From assembly GCF_018861315.1 (NCBI RefSeq), contig NZ_JAHLDL010000003.1, positions 1 to 64,000 of the forward strand: DNA of 64,000 nt. Reading direction: 5' to 3'. The DNA comes from Clostridium bowmanii. GTDB taxonomy: Bacteria > Bacillota > Clostridia > Clostridiales > Clostridiaceae. The notes beneath the pieces are model-generated. The model had not been told where the DNA came from. It ran no database searches and saw only the letters and a program-made list of their open reading frames with translations. Shown here in pieces: positions 17,124-27,047 of the stretch. Position 1 is the stretch's first letter, and each line of letters opens with the position of its first letter. The translations under genes were made by a program, and so were the position numbers.

Positions 17124-18311
17124 CTAAAAACTAGCTCTTGCTATTTCTAGGAGTGTTTTGTTAATAGTTTCATTTGCTAATATATTTTTATGGTGCATTT
17201 TTTCCTGTATTACCTCGTATTCTAAATCAATATTACCTAGAAGCTCAGTAAATTTTGTTCTCATTTCATCATAAGTTAAATCTCTAACATCTATTATATA
17301 TTCCCCGAGGCCATATCTTTCCCCAATAATACCCCAATACTTAGAACTATAAGATAGTGCTATAGCTGGTATTTCACATTGTATAGAAGAAACCACGGGA
17401 TGCATTCTACTTGAAATAGTAAATAGCGATTGTTGTATATAGTTTCTTACCTGGTATGGATACATCTCGTTTTTTTCTACAATAATTCTATCTCCATATT
17501 TATCTTTGACTAGTGCATAAAGCTCATTTGCAATAATACTATCGTCTACAGCTTCTGGTCTAGTAACATGAGGAAGTAGCACTACTTTTTTTGTAGGATA
17601 ATCACTCATAAGCTTATCTATCATAAATAAATTAAAATCTATCCAATCTTGCCTATTGCCTTCCTTTGAAAATCTATATATTAGTTCGCTAGGACAATAA
17701 GTTATGTACTGCTTAGTTCTTTCCTTTTTTTCTTGCTTTGAAAGAGTGAGTAGTGCTAAATCATCTGTAATATCTATGTTTGAAAGTCCCATTCCCTGTA
17801 AATAATTATATGTAATTGGATCTCTTGGATATATTTTATCTATTTTACTTAAAAGATATTTCATTACTGGCTTTCTAAACGACTTATAAGGTCCCATAGT
17901 TTGACCAAGCATTACAACTTTAAGCCCTTCTCTTTTTAACATATTAAATTTTATTCCATTAACAATAGGTCTTTTCCAGCCGTAATCTTCAGTAAAGTCA
18001 TCCCCACCTAAAATAACCACTAAATCTATAGTATTAATAAAATCCGAAATTATCTTTTTTAATCTTAGATAACCAAGAATATAATCTTTTTTTGTGGTTT
18101 CAGGTTTGAAAAGGCAGTTCTGCTCCACCGCATAAATTTCACCAATTCCTGTAGCCTCTTTTAATCTTTCTACATTTATTGAATCATCAGTTTCCACGTA
18201 ATATTTATTTTTATCACCTGTTATTTTATTAAAGGAGCTTATGAAATTTTCCCCCATCATCATAGATCCATAATTATACGTATTAGGACAATTGTACACA
18301 TATATATTCAT
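17124..18311 (-). CDS. Polysaccharide pyruvyl transferase family protein
   Basis: The protein opens NIYVYNCPNTYNYGSMMMGENF and has VVILGGDDFTEDYGW, MLGQTMGPYKS, YPRDPITYNYL, a central LLPHVTRPE and SSRMHPVVSSIQCEIPAIALSYS near the C-terminus. These are hallmarks of the WcaK/CsaB superfamily, which adds pyruvate ketals from phosphoenolpyruvate to sugars. It would give the polymer a negative charge. It overlaps the preceding glycosyltransferase gene by 4 nt, and the FrhB-like partner lies one gene further down. 395 residues, complete. Confidence 0.82.
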   Translation of the reverse strand: MNIYVYNCPNTYNYGSMMMGENFISSFNKITGDKNKYYVETDDSINVERLKEATGIGEIYAVEQNCLFKPETTKKDYILGYLRLKKIISDFINTIDLVVILGGDDFTEDYGWKRPIVNGIKFNMLKREGLKVVMLGQTMGPYKSFRKPVMKYLLSKIDKIYPRDPITYNYLQGMGLSNIDITDDLALLTLSKQEKKERTKQYITYCPSELIYRFSKEGNRQDWIDFNLFMIDKLMSDYPTKKVVLLPHVTRPEAVDDSIIANELYALVKDKYGDRIIVEKNEMYPYQVRNYIQQSLFTISSRMHPVVSSIQCEIPAIALSYSSKYWGIIGERYGLGEYIIDVRDLTYDEMRTKFTELLGNIDLEYEVIQEKMHHKNILANETINKTLLEIARASF

Positions 18312-19363
18312 ATATTACCTCTTCTCATTACTTTTATTTTGTTCTTCAAACTAAATATCCAAATGTACAATGCGGGTGAGTTTAAAAACATTTTAACCTT
18401 AAATAATATTTTAATGTTCTTTCCCTTATAATTTCTCATACTAGAAATTACTTCCTTACTAGACAAGGGATAAGCGCCCTCAATCTCTGCATATAAGTTT
18501 TTAAAACTCTCTTTACTCAGTTCGCAGGTTTTATATATATAATCTAAGCAGCAGTCAAAATTATATATATAGTTGTCCACAATATGCTGGTTCTTTATTT
18601 TTTTAGCTATTGTGGTCAGTTCAGCACTACCTATATTTTCAAGATACTTGTAAGTTCTTGTTAGGGCAGCTATTGTATCAAAGCGTTTTATATTATAACT
18701 ATTAGATATTGATGTTTCTCTCTGTACATAATAACAAAGCACACTATCAATAAAAATTATGTCTTTTGCCCACGCTAGTGCTTTAATTGTAAATTCTTGA
18801 TCTTCTCCATTTACACAACCCTGCGTATAATTTATACCCCGCTGAGTTAAAAACTCATTTCTATAAACTGCACTGCCTGTATAAATCCACATATTCTTGT
18901 GGTTAATTATATTATTTAATGCGTCAATTCCTGTCATCTCGCCCTGACCTTTTTCAAATATATCAAAGTAATTTTTTATAATGGCCTTATTTTCATCCAC
19001 TATGTCGCATCCAAAACATATGATATCCCTATCACTATAAGCAATTTTTTCATATATACACTGCACCAAATTCTTAGCTACATAGTCGTCTCCATCTAAA
19101 AACATTATGTATTTACCACTGGCTTTTCGGATTCCAACATTTCTAGCTGAGCTTACGCCACCATTTACTTTTGTTATTAATTCGCAATTACTCAGCTTAC
19201 TTTCTCTTATTATAGAAGATACGATTTCTATTGTATTATCTGTGGAGCCATCATCCACTATAATTATTTCAAACTTTTTTTCTGATTGAACAATTAGTGA
19301 ATTAATGGTGGTTCTTATATGTTTTTCTACATTATATGTGGGAATAATAATACTTAATTTCAT
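18308..19363 (-). CDS. Family 2 glycosyltransferase
   Basis: The GT-A domain starts KLSIIIPTYNVEKHIRTTI and has IIVDDGSTDNT, NGGVSSARNVGI and MFLDGDDYV, which supply the DxD metal site. The C-terminal 120 residues are helical and end in a hydrophobic, basic segment that may lie on the membrane. It is one of two similar GT2 genes in tandem, overlapping both neighbours by 4 nt. Donor and acceptor are unknown. Confidence 0.87.
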   Translation of the reverse strand: MKLSIIIPTYNVEKHIRTTINSLIVQSEKKFEIIIVDDGSTDNTIEIVSSIIRESKLSNCELITKVNGGVSSARNVGIRKASGKYIMFLDGDDYVAKNLVQCIYEKIAYSDRDIICFGCDIVDENKAIIKNYFDIFEKGQGEMTGIDALNNIINHKNMWIYTGSAVYRNEFLTQRGINYTQGCVNGEDQEFTIKALAWAKDIIFIDSVLCYYVQRETSISNSYNIKRFDTIAALTRTYKYLENIGSAELTTIAKKIKNQHIVDNYIYNFDCCLDYIYKTCELSKESFKNLYAEIEGAYPLSSKEVISSMRNYKGKNIKILFKVKMFLNSPALYIWIFSLKNKIKVMRRGNI

Positions 19364-20412
19364 TTACTCTTCCCCCTAAGGCTCCAAAGCTTTCTTTCAA
19401 CTTTAAGTAGAGTTTCCTTTATTGTGATTGCTAAATATATAGTTCCTGTTTTCATAAGCATATAATTTATCTTATCTCTCAAGCTAAACCACTTACCTTG
19501 CATAATGGAATCGTGATTTAAATCTTCTATCCGAACACGGCTTAAATTCTTAAAACACTCAAGCTCATTCTTATCTTTTGTTATAGAATATCTTTTATAA
19601 AATAACACATTAGCTAAAAATAAATATTTCAAGCTAAATACTTTAAAAGCCTCATCATATTTGTAATAAATTTCACTTTTACTTAAAGTACTTTTAATTT
19701 CGTCAACTGTATTTATTATATCTCCACCAGCCTTGTAAGTAGGCACTTTAGTTATAGCACCCTCCCGTTGAACATAGAAATAGAGAGATTCATTTATAAA
19801 GCCTATTCTATGTGCATTAAATAACAGTTCAAAGGTTGTTCCAATATCTTCATAAAGACGTCCCACCGGATAGCTAATTTTATTATCAATGAATAAGGTT
19901 CTACGATATAGCTTATTCCAGGCATAAGAGGGAATATTATTTAACAAGTATTCACGTGTACCCTCAACTTTATCATAAGTACAATTACAATCTATAGCAT
20001 TCTTCTCTTCACCAATTACTTTTCCGGTATCATCCACCTTTGTTAAATTACATGCTACGAGATCCAGTTTTCCATCTTCTGCACTGTTATACATGGTTTT
20101 TATCATTGTTTCATCTATATAATCATCACTATCAATAAAAGCAATATATTTACCTCTAGCAATTGTTATTCCGCTGTTTCTTGCGAAGCTAAGTCCTCCA
20201 TTTTCCTGATTTATAACGCGAATATTTGAATGTCTATTTTCAAAAATATCTACTATTTTCATGCTCTCATCTGTGGACCCATCATTAACAACGATGATTT
20301 CAATCCCTATAAGTGTTTGACCCACAGCACTAGATAGACATTTTTCAATATAATCCTCTACATTATAGACAGGTATTATTATGCTGACCTTAATTTCCGA
20401 TAAATTCTCCAT
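19360..20412 (-). CDS. Family 2 glycosyltransferase
   Basis: GT-A fold with VSIIIPVYNVEDYIEKCL, IIVVNDGSTDESM, NGGLSFARNSGI and AFIDSDDYID. ATG 20412 is preferred over the in-frame ATG at 20424 because GGAGG lies 5 nt before it. It overlaps the upstream polymerase gene by 23 nt and the next GT2 gene by 4 nt, so this block is tightly coupled. It is probably a paralogue of the following GT2 gene. Confidence 0.87.
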   Translation of the reverse strand: MENLSEIKVSIIIPVYNVEDYIEKCLSSAVGQTLIGIEIIVVNDGSTDESMKIVDIFENRHSNIRVINQENGGLSFARNSGITIARGKYIAFIDSDDYIDETMIKTMYNSAEDGKLDLVACNLTKVDDTGKVIGEEKNAIDCNCTYDKVEGTREYLLNNIPSYAWNKLYRRTLFIDNKISYPVGRLYEDIGTTFELLFNAHRIGFINESLYFYVQREGAITKVPTYKAGGDIINTVDEIKSTLSKSEIYYKYDEAFKVFSLKYLFLANVLFYKRYSITKDKNELECFKNLSRVRIEDLNHDSIMQGKWFSLRDKINYMLMKTGTIYLAITIKETLLKVERKLWSLRGKSK

Positions 20413-21688
20413 ATGGACCTCCATTACTTGTATTGCTTTGATCTTTCTCTGCTAATCGCCTTTTTCGCGCCTTGTAATCTATTATAAATAAATAAAGTGG
20501 GAATGTGTAAAAAGCATAACTATCAAATTGTACATATAAATACAATATAATTAGCAAATCAAAAATATTTTCCTTGTTTTTGATTACCTTCGAAAATATA
20601 AGTAACATAATAGCTATAAACCATAATACCCCTATCTCACTTATTAGCCTTATAGGCATGCAAAATAACTGATTTTCCTTTGAATTACTCAGGACCGCAA
20701 CCTCACTTGTGTAAGGATTATCATATTCCTCTAAGGCATCAATAAACCCATATTGCAGAAAATAATAAGAGTTCCCAAGTCCTGCACCGAATAGTGCTTT
20801 CATGGGCTCATTCTCATAGCCCTTTATAGAACTATTTATTCTAAAATACCTGGCCGCTAGTGACGGATCACTATATATCATATCAGTATAGGTATCTCCG
20901 TTTAACATCTTAGTAACCCTGGTATTCCCTTGTATTTGAAGTGCTAGGCCACCAGATATAAAAATAATCAAAATAAAAACTATCATTTTTTTAGAGAACT
21001 TTATCTTTTTCTGGACTAGAAATTTTGCAACTACAAGTGCAAGAATAATTGCAAAATCCACTAAAAATCTAGCACTATCTCCAGAGATTAATGTTAGTGC
21101 ACAAAACAATGAGATTAATATAATTAACTTCTTTTTCAGCAATTTATCTTTAATTGATATACATACTAAGTACATTACACCAGCTATATGTAAGGAAATA
21201 AACGATGGTTCAGTAAAGGAAAATGCAAGTCTACTGTAATATCTTTTTTCTAGAAGTTCAAATGCAGATAATACAAACCCTACTCCACCCTTTAAGGCTG
21301 CAAACTTTACTAGCCCATATAAAAAAGACAAACTATATGCAAAAATTAGAATCTTAACATCTTTTTTTATATCTTTTTCTTTAATTACATATCTAATATG
21401 TAGTGCCAAATAAAGTAAAACTCCAAATGATATAGTGACTATACCATCAATTGTATTGGCCATATCAGGTTTGTAAAATAGGTATAATGTAGAGGAATAG
21501 ATTGCTATTATAACAATCAAAAAAACATACTTTGAATTTGCCTTAATACTTTGCGTTAATTCTTTAATATTAGTTATTGCATAGAATGCAAATAATATTG
21601 GAGAAATAGTTGCCCACCCTCTAGATGGTGCAAAAAATAGATTGTCGAATGGGATAAAAAATACTGCTAATTTAAATAATAACTCCAT
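20390..21688 (-). CDS. Wzy-type polysaccharide polymerase
   Basis: This 432-residue protein has about eleven hydrophobic helices and little recognisable motif, as is normal for O-antigen polymerases. One hydrophilic loop before the last third (about 265-340, containing AARYFRINSSIKGYEN and LFGAGLGNSYYF) fits the large periplasmic-type loop of Wzy proteins with its conserved Arg and Gly. It lies among glycosyltransferase genes. The role as polymerase of the first cluster is inferred from topology and context. Confidence 0.72.
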   Translation of the reverse strand: MELLFKLAVFFIPFDNLFFAPSRGWATISPILFAFYAITNIKELTQSIKANSKYVFLIVIIAIYSSTLYLFYKPDMANTIDGIVTISFGVLLYLALHIRYVIKEKDIKKDVKILIFAYSLSFLYGLVKFAALKGGVGFVLSAFELLEKRYYSRLAFSFTEPSFISLHIAGVMYLVCISIKDKLLKKKLIILISLFCALTLISGDSARFLVDFAIILALVVAKFLVQKKIKFSKKMIVFILIIFISGGLALQIQGNTRVTKMLNGDTYTDMIYSDPSLAARYFRINSSIKGYENEPMKALFGAGLGNSYYFLQYGFIDALEEYDNPYTSEVAVLSNSKENQLFCMPIRLISEIGVLWFIAIMLLIFSKVIKNKENIFDLLIILYLYVQFDSYAFYTFPLYLFIIDYKARKRRLAEKDQSNTSNGGPYGEFIGN

Positions 21689-21789
21689 TAATACCGCTCC
21701 TTCACATACCTTTTCTCATTTTAATAAATTAACTTTAATCTAGGACTTGTGATCTTAATAAAAGAGGTATAATAGATATTAAATCGGCT

Positions 21790-22884
21790 TTAACAATCCA
21801 ATACTTCATGAAACACACTATCCATTTTATTTATATACTTTTTCTGCGTAAACATATTTAAAACTTTTTTTCTATTATTTAAAATTACTCTTTTCTGCTC
21901 ATCCCTATTTTCCTCAATAGACAATAATAATTTGTATATGTCCTCATGGTTTTCATAATCAACAAAATAACCATTTTCCTTTTGCTCTATTAAGTCTGGT
22001 ATACCAGCATAATCTGTGGTTATAATAGACATTCCATTTGCCATGCCCTCTATTATTGATATAGGCTGACCTTCTTTGGGATATCTAGTTAAAAGCATAA
22101 ATATATCACCTTGCTGTAACATATCTAACTTTTCATCCCCTTGAACTATACCTCTATAATCAATAATATCTTGTAGACTATTTGTATTTACGTATTCAGT
22201 AAACCGCTTTTTATCTTCCTCATTATAAAACTTGCCTGCAAAAACAAAATTAAATCTTTCCACATTATTATCCTTGCATATCTTGGCTACTTGTAACATG
22301 TCTTTGTACCCTTTACTCTCAATAAAATTACTCAAATAAACTATATCTAGCTTTTCTTTATTATCTAAATTCTTCATTTTTAAATCAAATTTATCCACAC
22401 TGATTAAGTACTGTTCATCAACACAATTTTCTACAACCTTTATTTTATCCTTTGCCACAATACCTTTAAACATATGTTTAAGAGAATTCCCAAGCACTAT
22501 AGCTCCACTAAGTTTGCTGAAAAGCTTTAAGTTAATTTTCTTAATAATACCCTTACAATCCTTATCCACCATAGTTCTATAATAGCCACCATGTAAATGA
22601 ACTAATATCTTTTTCCTCTTCATAAGTAAAAGCTTAATAATTATCAAATCTCTTATATTTCCCCCTGTAGTCTGAGAAATAGTTAAATAATATAAATCAG
22701 CATTATCTTTAATAATCTTAAAAATATTCGAAATTATGCGTTTATTATTTGTAATATCCACATTGCTAAATTCATATTTTTCTGCAAGTTCTGAATTATA
22801 TAAGGTATCCACAGCCTTAGATAATCCATGTATTGGAGGTGGAAACTGTGCTATAAAACATATTTTCTTTTTAATAATGATCAC
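21790..22884 (-). CDS. Family 4 glycosyltransferase
   Basis: The protein begins KKKICFIAQFPPPIHGLSKAV and has the GT-B C-terminal signature: DIVYLSNFIESKGYKDML, VFAGKFY, DYRGIVQGDEKL, and the donor-site stretch PKEGQPISIIEGMANGMSIITTDYAGIPDLI with the E-x7-E motif. 364 residues. The first codon is GTG with only a weak ribosome site; a nearby ATT behind AGGTG is an alternative. Donor unknown. Confidence 0.85.
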   Translation of the reverse strand: MIIIKKKICFIAQFPPPIHGLSKAVDTLYNSELAEKYEFSNVDITNNKRIISNIFKIIKDNADLYYLTISQTTGGNIRDLIIIKLLLMKRKKILVHLHGGYYRTMVDKDCKGIIKKINLKLFSKLSGAIVLGNSLKHMFKGIVAKDKIKVVENCVDEQYLISVDKFDLKMKNLDNKEKLDIVYLSNFIESKGYKDMLQVAKICKDNNVERFNFVFAGKFYNEEDKKRFTEYVNTNSLQDIIDYRGIVQGDEKLDMLQQGDIFMLLTRYPKEGQPISIIEGMANGMSIITTDYAGIPDLIEQKENGYFVDYENHEDIYKLLLSIEENRDEQKRVILNNRKKVLNMFTQKKYINKMDSVFHEVLDC

Positions 22885-23000
22885 CTACTATTTATTATTT
22901 AACATTAGTTATTTATTTTTTAATTTTTTCTATTGATTAATATTTATCTATTGTTTACTATCTAGATAGTGCTTAGCAATTATATATTACTAAACATGTG

Positions 23001-24239
23001 CTATTTAAGATTCAGCATCTCTGCATATCTATCAATTGAAGTATCTTTTTTAAGTTTATCTTCTATAGTTTTTCTACCCTGTGCACCCATTTTCTTAAAA
23101 CTTGCCTTGTTTTTAATGATTTCAGCTATTGTAGATTTAATGCTTGCATAATCACCTGGGCATACACATTTTCCACAATTACTATTTTCAATTAAAAGTC
23201 TTGCTTCTGATCCTTCTTCTAAGACTCCTAAAACTGATTTACCTGATGCCATTACTCCATAAATCTTACTAGGTACAGAAATTCCTTTTATACCCTTCGC
23301 ATTAGTAACTAAATGTGCATCTGCTGCATTAAGCGAATAAATTAAATCTTCCTTATCCTGATATGGTATGAACTTAACATTATCTAAGCCGTTTTCCTGC
23401 ACATAATCAACTAGTGTCTGTTTCATAATACCGTCACCAACAAAGGCAAAAACAACATCCTCTTCATGTTTAAACTCACCAATAACTTTAATAATATTTT
23501 CTAAATCATAATAAAGGCCAATATTACCTGAACACATAAATACAAACTTATCATTTAATTCATATTGCTCTTTAAAAGACACAATCTGAGGATTTTCAGC
23601 TGGCAGTGGATATATCTGTTTTTCATCTATCCAGTTGTTTATCACAATATTGCTAGGAACATCCTGTCCCTGAAATCTAGTTTCTAGTGTTCTCTTCATA
23701 TCTCTTCCCACTATCACAACAGTATCAGCTTTTTTACAACTGTATTTATCGAGGCCCCTTGCAAAATTCAATATGAATCTGCTTTTAGAATAACCTACCG
23801 CCTCTGTTTGCTCTGGATTAAAATCTTGAATGTTATATATATATTTAGCTCTTTTTAGCTTCTTACCTATGACTCCTAGAACTCCACCTAAAATTGGTGG
23901 TTGAGATATACTAAAAACCACATCTTGTTTTCCTGCACTAAAAGTAGCAATAATTGCATTGAAAAAATACGCTAAGATATTTTTCACTCTACTGATTTTA
24001 TTTTTCTTTTGGAACTCAGGTACCCTCACCCTTAAAAGATGCATACCCTTGTAATCTTCTCTATGTATTCTTTTTCTTTTATATCTGCTTTCCACCTTAC
24101 CATCATAGCTAGGTACAACACAAATTACGGTTATATCAAACTCTTCCTGAAGGCCTTCACACAATTCTGTTAATATTTGCCCAGTAGATGCTACATCCGG
24201 ATAAAAATAATGTGCATATACCAATAGTTTTCTTTTCAT
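23001..24239 (-). CDS. Family 4 glycosyltransferase (WbuB/WcaI-like)
   Basis: The start KRKLLVYAHYFYPDVASTGQIL resembles the WbuB/WcaI group of GT4 enzymes. It continues with FSISQPPILGGVLGVIGKKL, YNIQDFNPEQ, ADTVVIVGRDMKR, FMCSGNIGLYYDLENII and a C-terminal VPSKIYGVMASGKSVLGV. It is 412 residues long and complete. In related clusters such enzymes add fucosamine or fucose residues, which would fit the GDP-fucose genes just upstream, but the donor is an inference. Confidence 0.86.
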   Translation of the reverse strand: MKRKLLVYAHYFYPDVASTGQILTELCEGLQEEFDITVICVVPSYDGKVESRYKRKRIHREDYKGMHLLRVRVPEFQKKNKISRVKNILAYFFNAIIATFSAGKQDVVFSISQPPILGGVLGVIGKKLKRAKYIYNIQDFNPEQTEAVGYSKSRFILNFARGLDKYSCKKADTVVIVGRDMKRTLETRFQGQDVPSNIVINNWIDEKQIYPLPAENPQIVSFKEQYELNDKFVFMCSGNIGLYYDLENIIKVIGEFKHEEDVVFAFVGDGIMKQTLVDYVQENGLDNVKFIPYQDKEDLIYSLNAADAHLVTNAKGIKGISVPSKIYGVMASGKSVLGVLEEGSEARLLIENSNCGKCVCPGDYASIKSTIAEIIKNKASFKKMGAQGRKTIEDKLKKDTSIDRYAEMLNLK

Positions 24240-24257
24240 AGTATAATTTGCTCCTTT

Positions 24258-24842
24258 TTAAAACATGTTTGACTCTTGATTACTCTCTAATCTTTTAATA
24301 ATTCTAGCAGGATTACCTGCAATAACAACATTCGCTGGAAATTTACCACTTACTACGCTTCCAGCCCCAACCACCGAGTTATCACCAATTTCAGTTCCTT
24401 TTAGTATAATTGAATTGCAGCCTACAAAAACATTTTCACCAATGATAATAGGTTTTTTACCTACCATAGCCATGTTATTCATTTTTCTAGCCTCTGCATC
24501 AATAGGGTGAAAATCATGGTCTAATATTTTAACATTTCCACCTATATTAGTATAATTTCCTATTTCTATAGATACCTTAGAATAAATTGTAGCCCCGGAA
24601 ATTCCCACATTGCTTCCGATGTGTATCTTTCCTTCTTCTCTAGCCACAATTATTGTTCTTTGATATAATCCAACTAAATTAGATAGAAAATCACTTTTTA
24701 TAAGGCAATCATTTCCTATGGTTAGCTCTGCTTTTTTCTGCTTAAAAATAACAGGCAATCCAATCAAATTTAAATGTTCTCCATATTGAACCTTATTAAA
24801 TTTCATAAACACTTTAAAGTAATTACTTTTAAATTTAAGCAT
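24258..24842 (-). CDS. Hexapeptide-repeat O-acetyltransferase
   Basis: This 194-residue protein has left-handed beta-helix hexapeptide repeats (IHIGSNVGISGATI, VSIEIGNYTNIGGNVKI, PIIIGENVFVGCNSIIL, TEIGDNSVVGAGSVV) and the active-site LDHDFHP stretch of the WcaF/NodL acyltransferase family. It probably transfers acetyl from acetyl-CoA to a sugar of the repeat unit. It lies directly after fcl and before a GT4 gene. Confidence 0.85.
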   Translation of the reverse strand: MLKFKSNYFKVFMKFNKVQYGEHLNLIGLPVIFKQKKAELTIGNDCLIKSDFLSNLVGLYQRTIIVAREEGKIHIGSNVGISGATIYSKVSIEIGNYTNIGGNVKILDHDFHPIDAEARKMNNMAMVGKKPIIIGENVFVGCNSIILKGTEIGDNSVVGAGSVVSGKFPANVVIAGNPARIIKRLESNQESNMF

Positions 24843-24928
24843 TTTTTCTCCTAACCTACATAATTTTCTTGTAACATATATAATTTTATTTTAACTTGCA
24901 TAATTTTCTTAAAACATATGACTTTCTC

Positions 24929-25861
24929 TTAATTTTTATAATTTTCCTGGAACCACTTGTAGGCCATCTTAACTCCATCTTCTAGCTCAACTTTATACTT
25001 CCAGCCTGTAGCTTCAAGCTTGCTTACATCTAGTAATTTTCTCATAGTGCCATCTGGCTTTTCAGTATTAAACTTTAACTCACCTTTAAACCCAACAACT
25101 TTTTTAACCATCTCTGCCAATTGACCTATAGTAAGTTCTTTTCCGGTACCCACATTTACATGCTCTTCACCATCGTAATTTTCTAGAAGGAACACACAAG
25201 CATCAGCCATATCATCTACATATAAAAACTCTCGAAGTGGTTTACCTGATCCCCATACTTCAACTGATGGTTCATTATTAACCACAGCCTCATGAAACTT
25301 TCTAATAAGTGCAGGCATAACATGAGAATTATTCAAATCATAATTATCATTAGGTCCATAAAGATTAGTTGGCATACAGCTTATAAAATTATCGCCATAT
25401 TCTCTTTTGAAAAACTGGCACATCTTAAGTCCTGAAATTTTAGCTATAGCATAGCCTTCATTTGTTGGTTCAAGATATCCTGAAAGTAAATATTCCTCTT
25501 TAATTGGTTGAGGACACATTTTTGGATATATACAAGAGCTTCCTAAAAACAAAAGCTTAGTAACCTTGAAGTCATGTGCTGCCTTGATAACATTATTTTG
25601 TATTTCCATATTTTCATATATAAAATCAGCTGGATAAGCTTTATTAGCTCCGATTCCACCAACTTTCGCCGCAGCTAAAACCACATAAGCTGGTTTTTCA
25701 GCTTCGAAAAAACTTCTAACCGCTAATTGATCCATTAAATCTAACTCTCTATGGTTTTTTTCTAAGATATTTGTATATCCTTTTGCTTTTAAGTTTCTAA
25801 CTATAGCTGAGCCTACTAGTCCGTGACTTCCAGCTACATAAATTTTACTATTCTTATTCAT
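24929..25861 (-). CDS. fcl: GDP-L-fucose synthase
   Basis: Fcl (WcaG) epimerises and reduces GDP-4-keto-6-deoxymannose to GDP-L-fucose. Motifs: [56 protein letters not shown] (Tyr-x3-Lys), [12 protein letters not shown] and [11 protein letters not shown] 25861 is chosen because GGAAG lies before it, whereas the ATG at 25882 has none. It follows gmd by 34 nt, completing the GDP-mannose to GDP-fucose route. Confidence 0.94.
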   Translation of the reverse strand: MNKNSKIYVAGSHGLVGSAIVRNLKAKGYTNILEKNHRELDLMDQLAVRSFFEAEKPAYVVLAAAKVGGIGANKAYPADFIYENMEIQNNVIKAAHDFKVTKLLFLGSSCIYPKMCPQPIKEEYLLSGYLEPTNEGYAIAKISGLKMCQFFKREYGDNFISCMPTNLYGPNDNYDLNNSHVMPALIRKFHEAVVNNEPSVEVWGSGKPLREFLYVDDMADACVFLLENYDGEEHVNVGTGKELTIGQLAEMVKKVVGFKGELKFNTEKPDGTMRKLLDVSKLEATGWKYKVELEDGVKMAYKWFQENYKN

Positions 25862-25895
25862 AACAACACTTCTTCCACACATATTTTAAAATATA

Positions 25896-26978
25896 TTATA
25901 GGCTAACTGCAGCTTCTACCCTCGCCATATATTCATCTGAACTAATTCCAGCAAGTTGTTTCATATCAGAATCTACCATCATCTTAACTAAATCTTTAAA
26001 ACTAACTTTTCTCTCCCAATTAAGTTCTGTTTCAGCCTTAGTGCAGTCTCCCCAAAGTAATTCAACCTCAGCTAGTCTGAAGTATTTAGGATTTATATCG
26101 ACTAATATCTCTCCAGTCCTTTTGTCGCGACCTTTTTCATCTACTCCTGTACCTTCCCACTCTATATCTATGCCAATTTCTTTAAATGATAATTCTACAA
26201 ATTCACGAACAGTGTGAGTTTCATTAGTAGCTATAACAACATCTTGTGGTTTATCTTGTTGAAGTAGTAACCACATAGCCTCTACATAGTCTCCTGCAAA
26301 GCCCCAATCTCTTTTTGCATCCATATTACCAAGAGATAGTCTTTCTTGTTTCCCGGCCACAATATTCGCCACTGCTCTTGTTACTTTTCTAGTAACAAAG
26401 GTTTCTCCACGTCTAGGAGATTCATGATTAAATAATATTCCATTACAAGCAAATAAATCATAAGCTTCTCTATAGTTTACAGTCATCCAATAAGAGTATA
26501 ACTTTGCTACTCCATAAGGACTCTTTGGATAAAAAGGTGTTTTCTCACTTTGTGGTGCAGTACCTGGCAGTCCACCGAAAAGTTCTGAAGTAGAAGCCTG
26601 ATAAAATTTACATTTTAGTCCGCTTTCTTTTATAGCATCCAAAATTCTGAGTGTTCCTATACCATCCGTTTCTGCAGTATACTCTGGCACCTCAAAGGAT
26701 ACCTGAACGTGACTTTGAGCTCCCAAATTATATATTTCATCCGGTCTAACTTTTTCTATTATTCTATTTAAATTACTTGAATCTGTTAAATCTCCGTGAT
26801 GAAGAAATAATGTTACATTCCCTATCTTTGGATCCTCAAACAAATGATCTATTCGTTTTGTATTAAAAGAACTAGCACGCCTAATTATGCCGTGTACCTC
26901 ATAACCTTTTTCTAATAATAATTCTGTTAAATAAGATCCATCTTGTCCTGTTATACCTGTTATTAGTGCTCTTTTCAT
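25896..26978 (-). CDS. gmd: GDP-mannose 4,6-dehydratase
   Basis: Starts [21 protein letters not shown], with [25 protein letters not shown], the TSELFG and YGVAKLYSY active-site segments, [15 protein letters not shown] and [19 protein letters not shown]. All are diagnostic of GMD, which makes GDP-4-keto-6-deoxy-D-mannose. 360 residues, complete. The upstream manC supplies its substrate and the downstream fcl uses its product. Confidence 0.96.
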   Translation of the reverse strand: MKRALITGITGQDGSYLTELLLEKGYEVHGIIRRASSFNTKRIDHLFEDPKIGNVTLFLHHGDLTDSSNLNRIIEKVRPDEIYNLGAQSHVQVSFEVPEYTAETDGIGTLRILDAIKESGLKCKFYQASTSELFGGLPGTAPQSEKTPFYPKSPYGVAKLYSYWMTVNYREAYDLFACNGILFNHESPRRGETFVTRKVTRAVANIVAGKQERLSLGNMDAKRDWGFAGDYVEAMWLLLQQDKPQDVVIATNETHTVREFVELSFKEIGIDIEWEGTGVDEKGRDKRTGEILVDINPKYFRLAEVELLWGDCTKAETELNWERKVSFKDLVKMMVDSDMKQLAGISSDEYMARVEAAVSL

Positions 26979-27047
26979 ATAAAATTCTCCTCTTCAAAAT
27001 AACCTATTGTATTTTTAATTTATTTTCATATTTTTAAAATTTCGATT

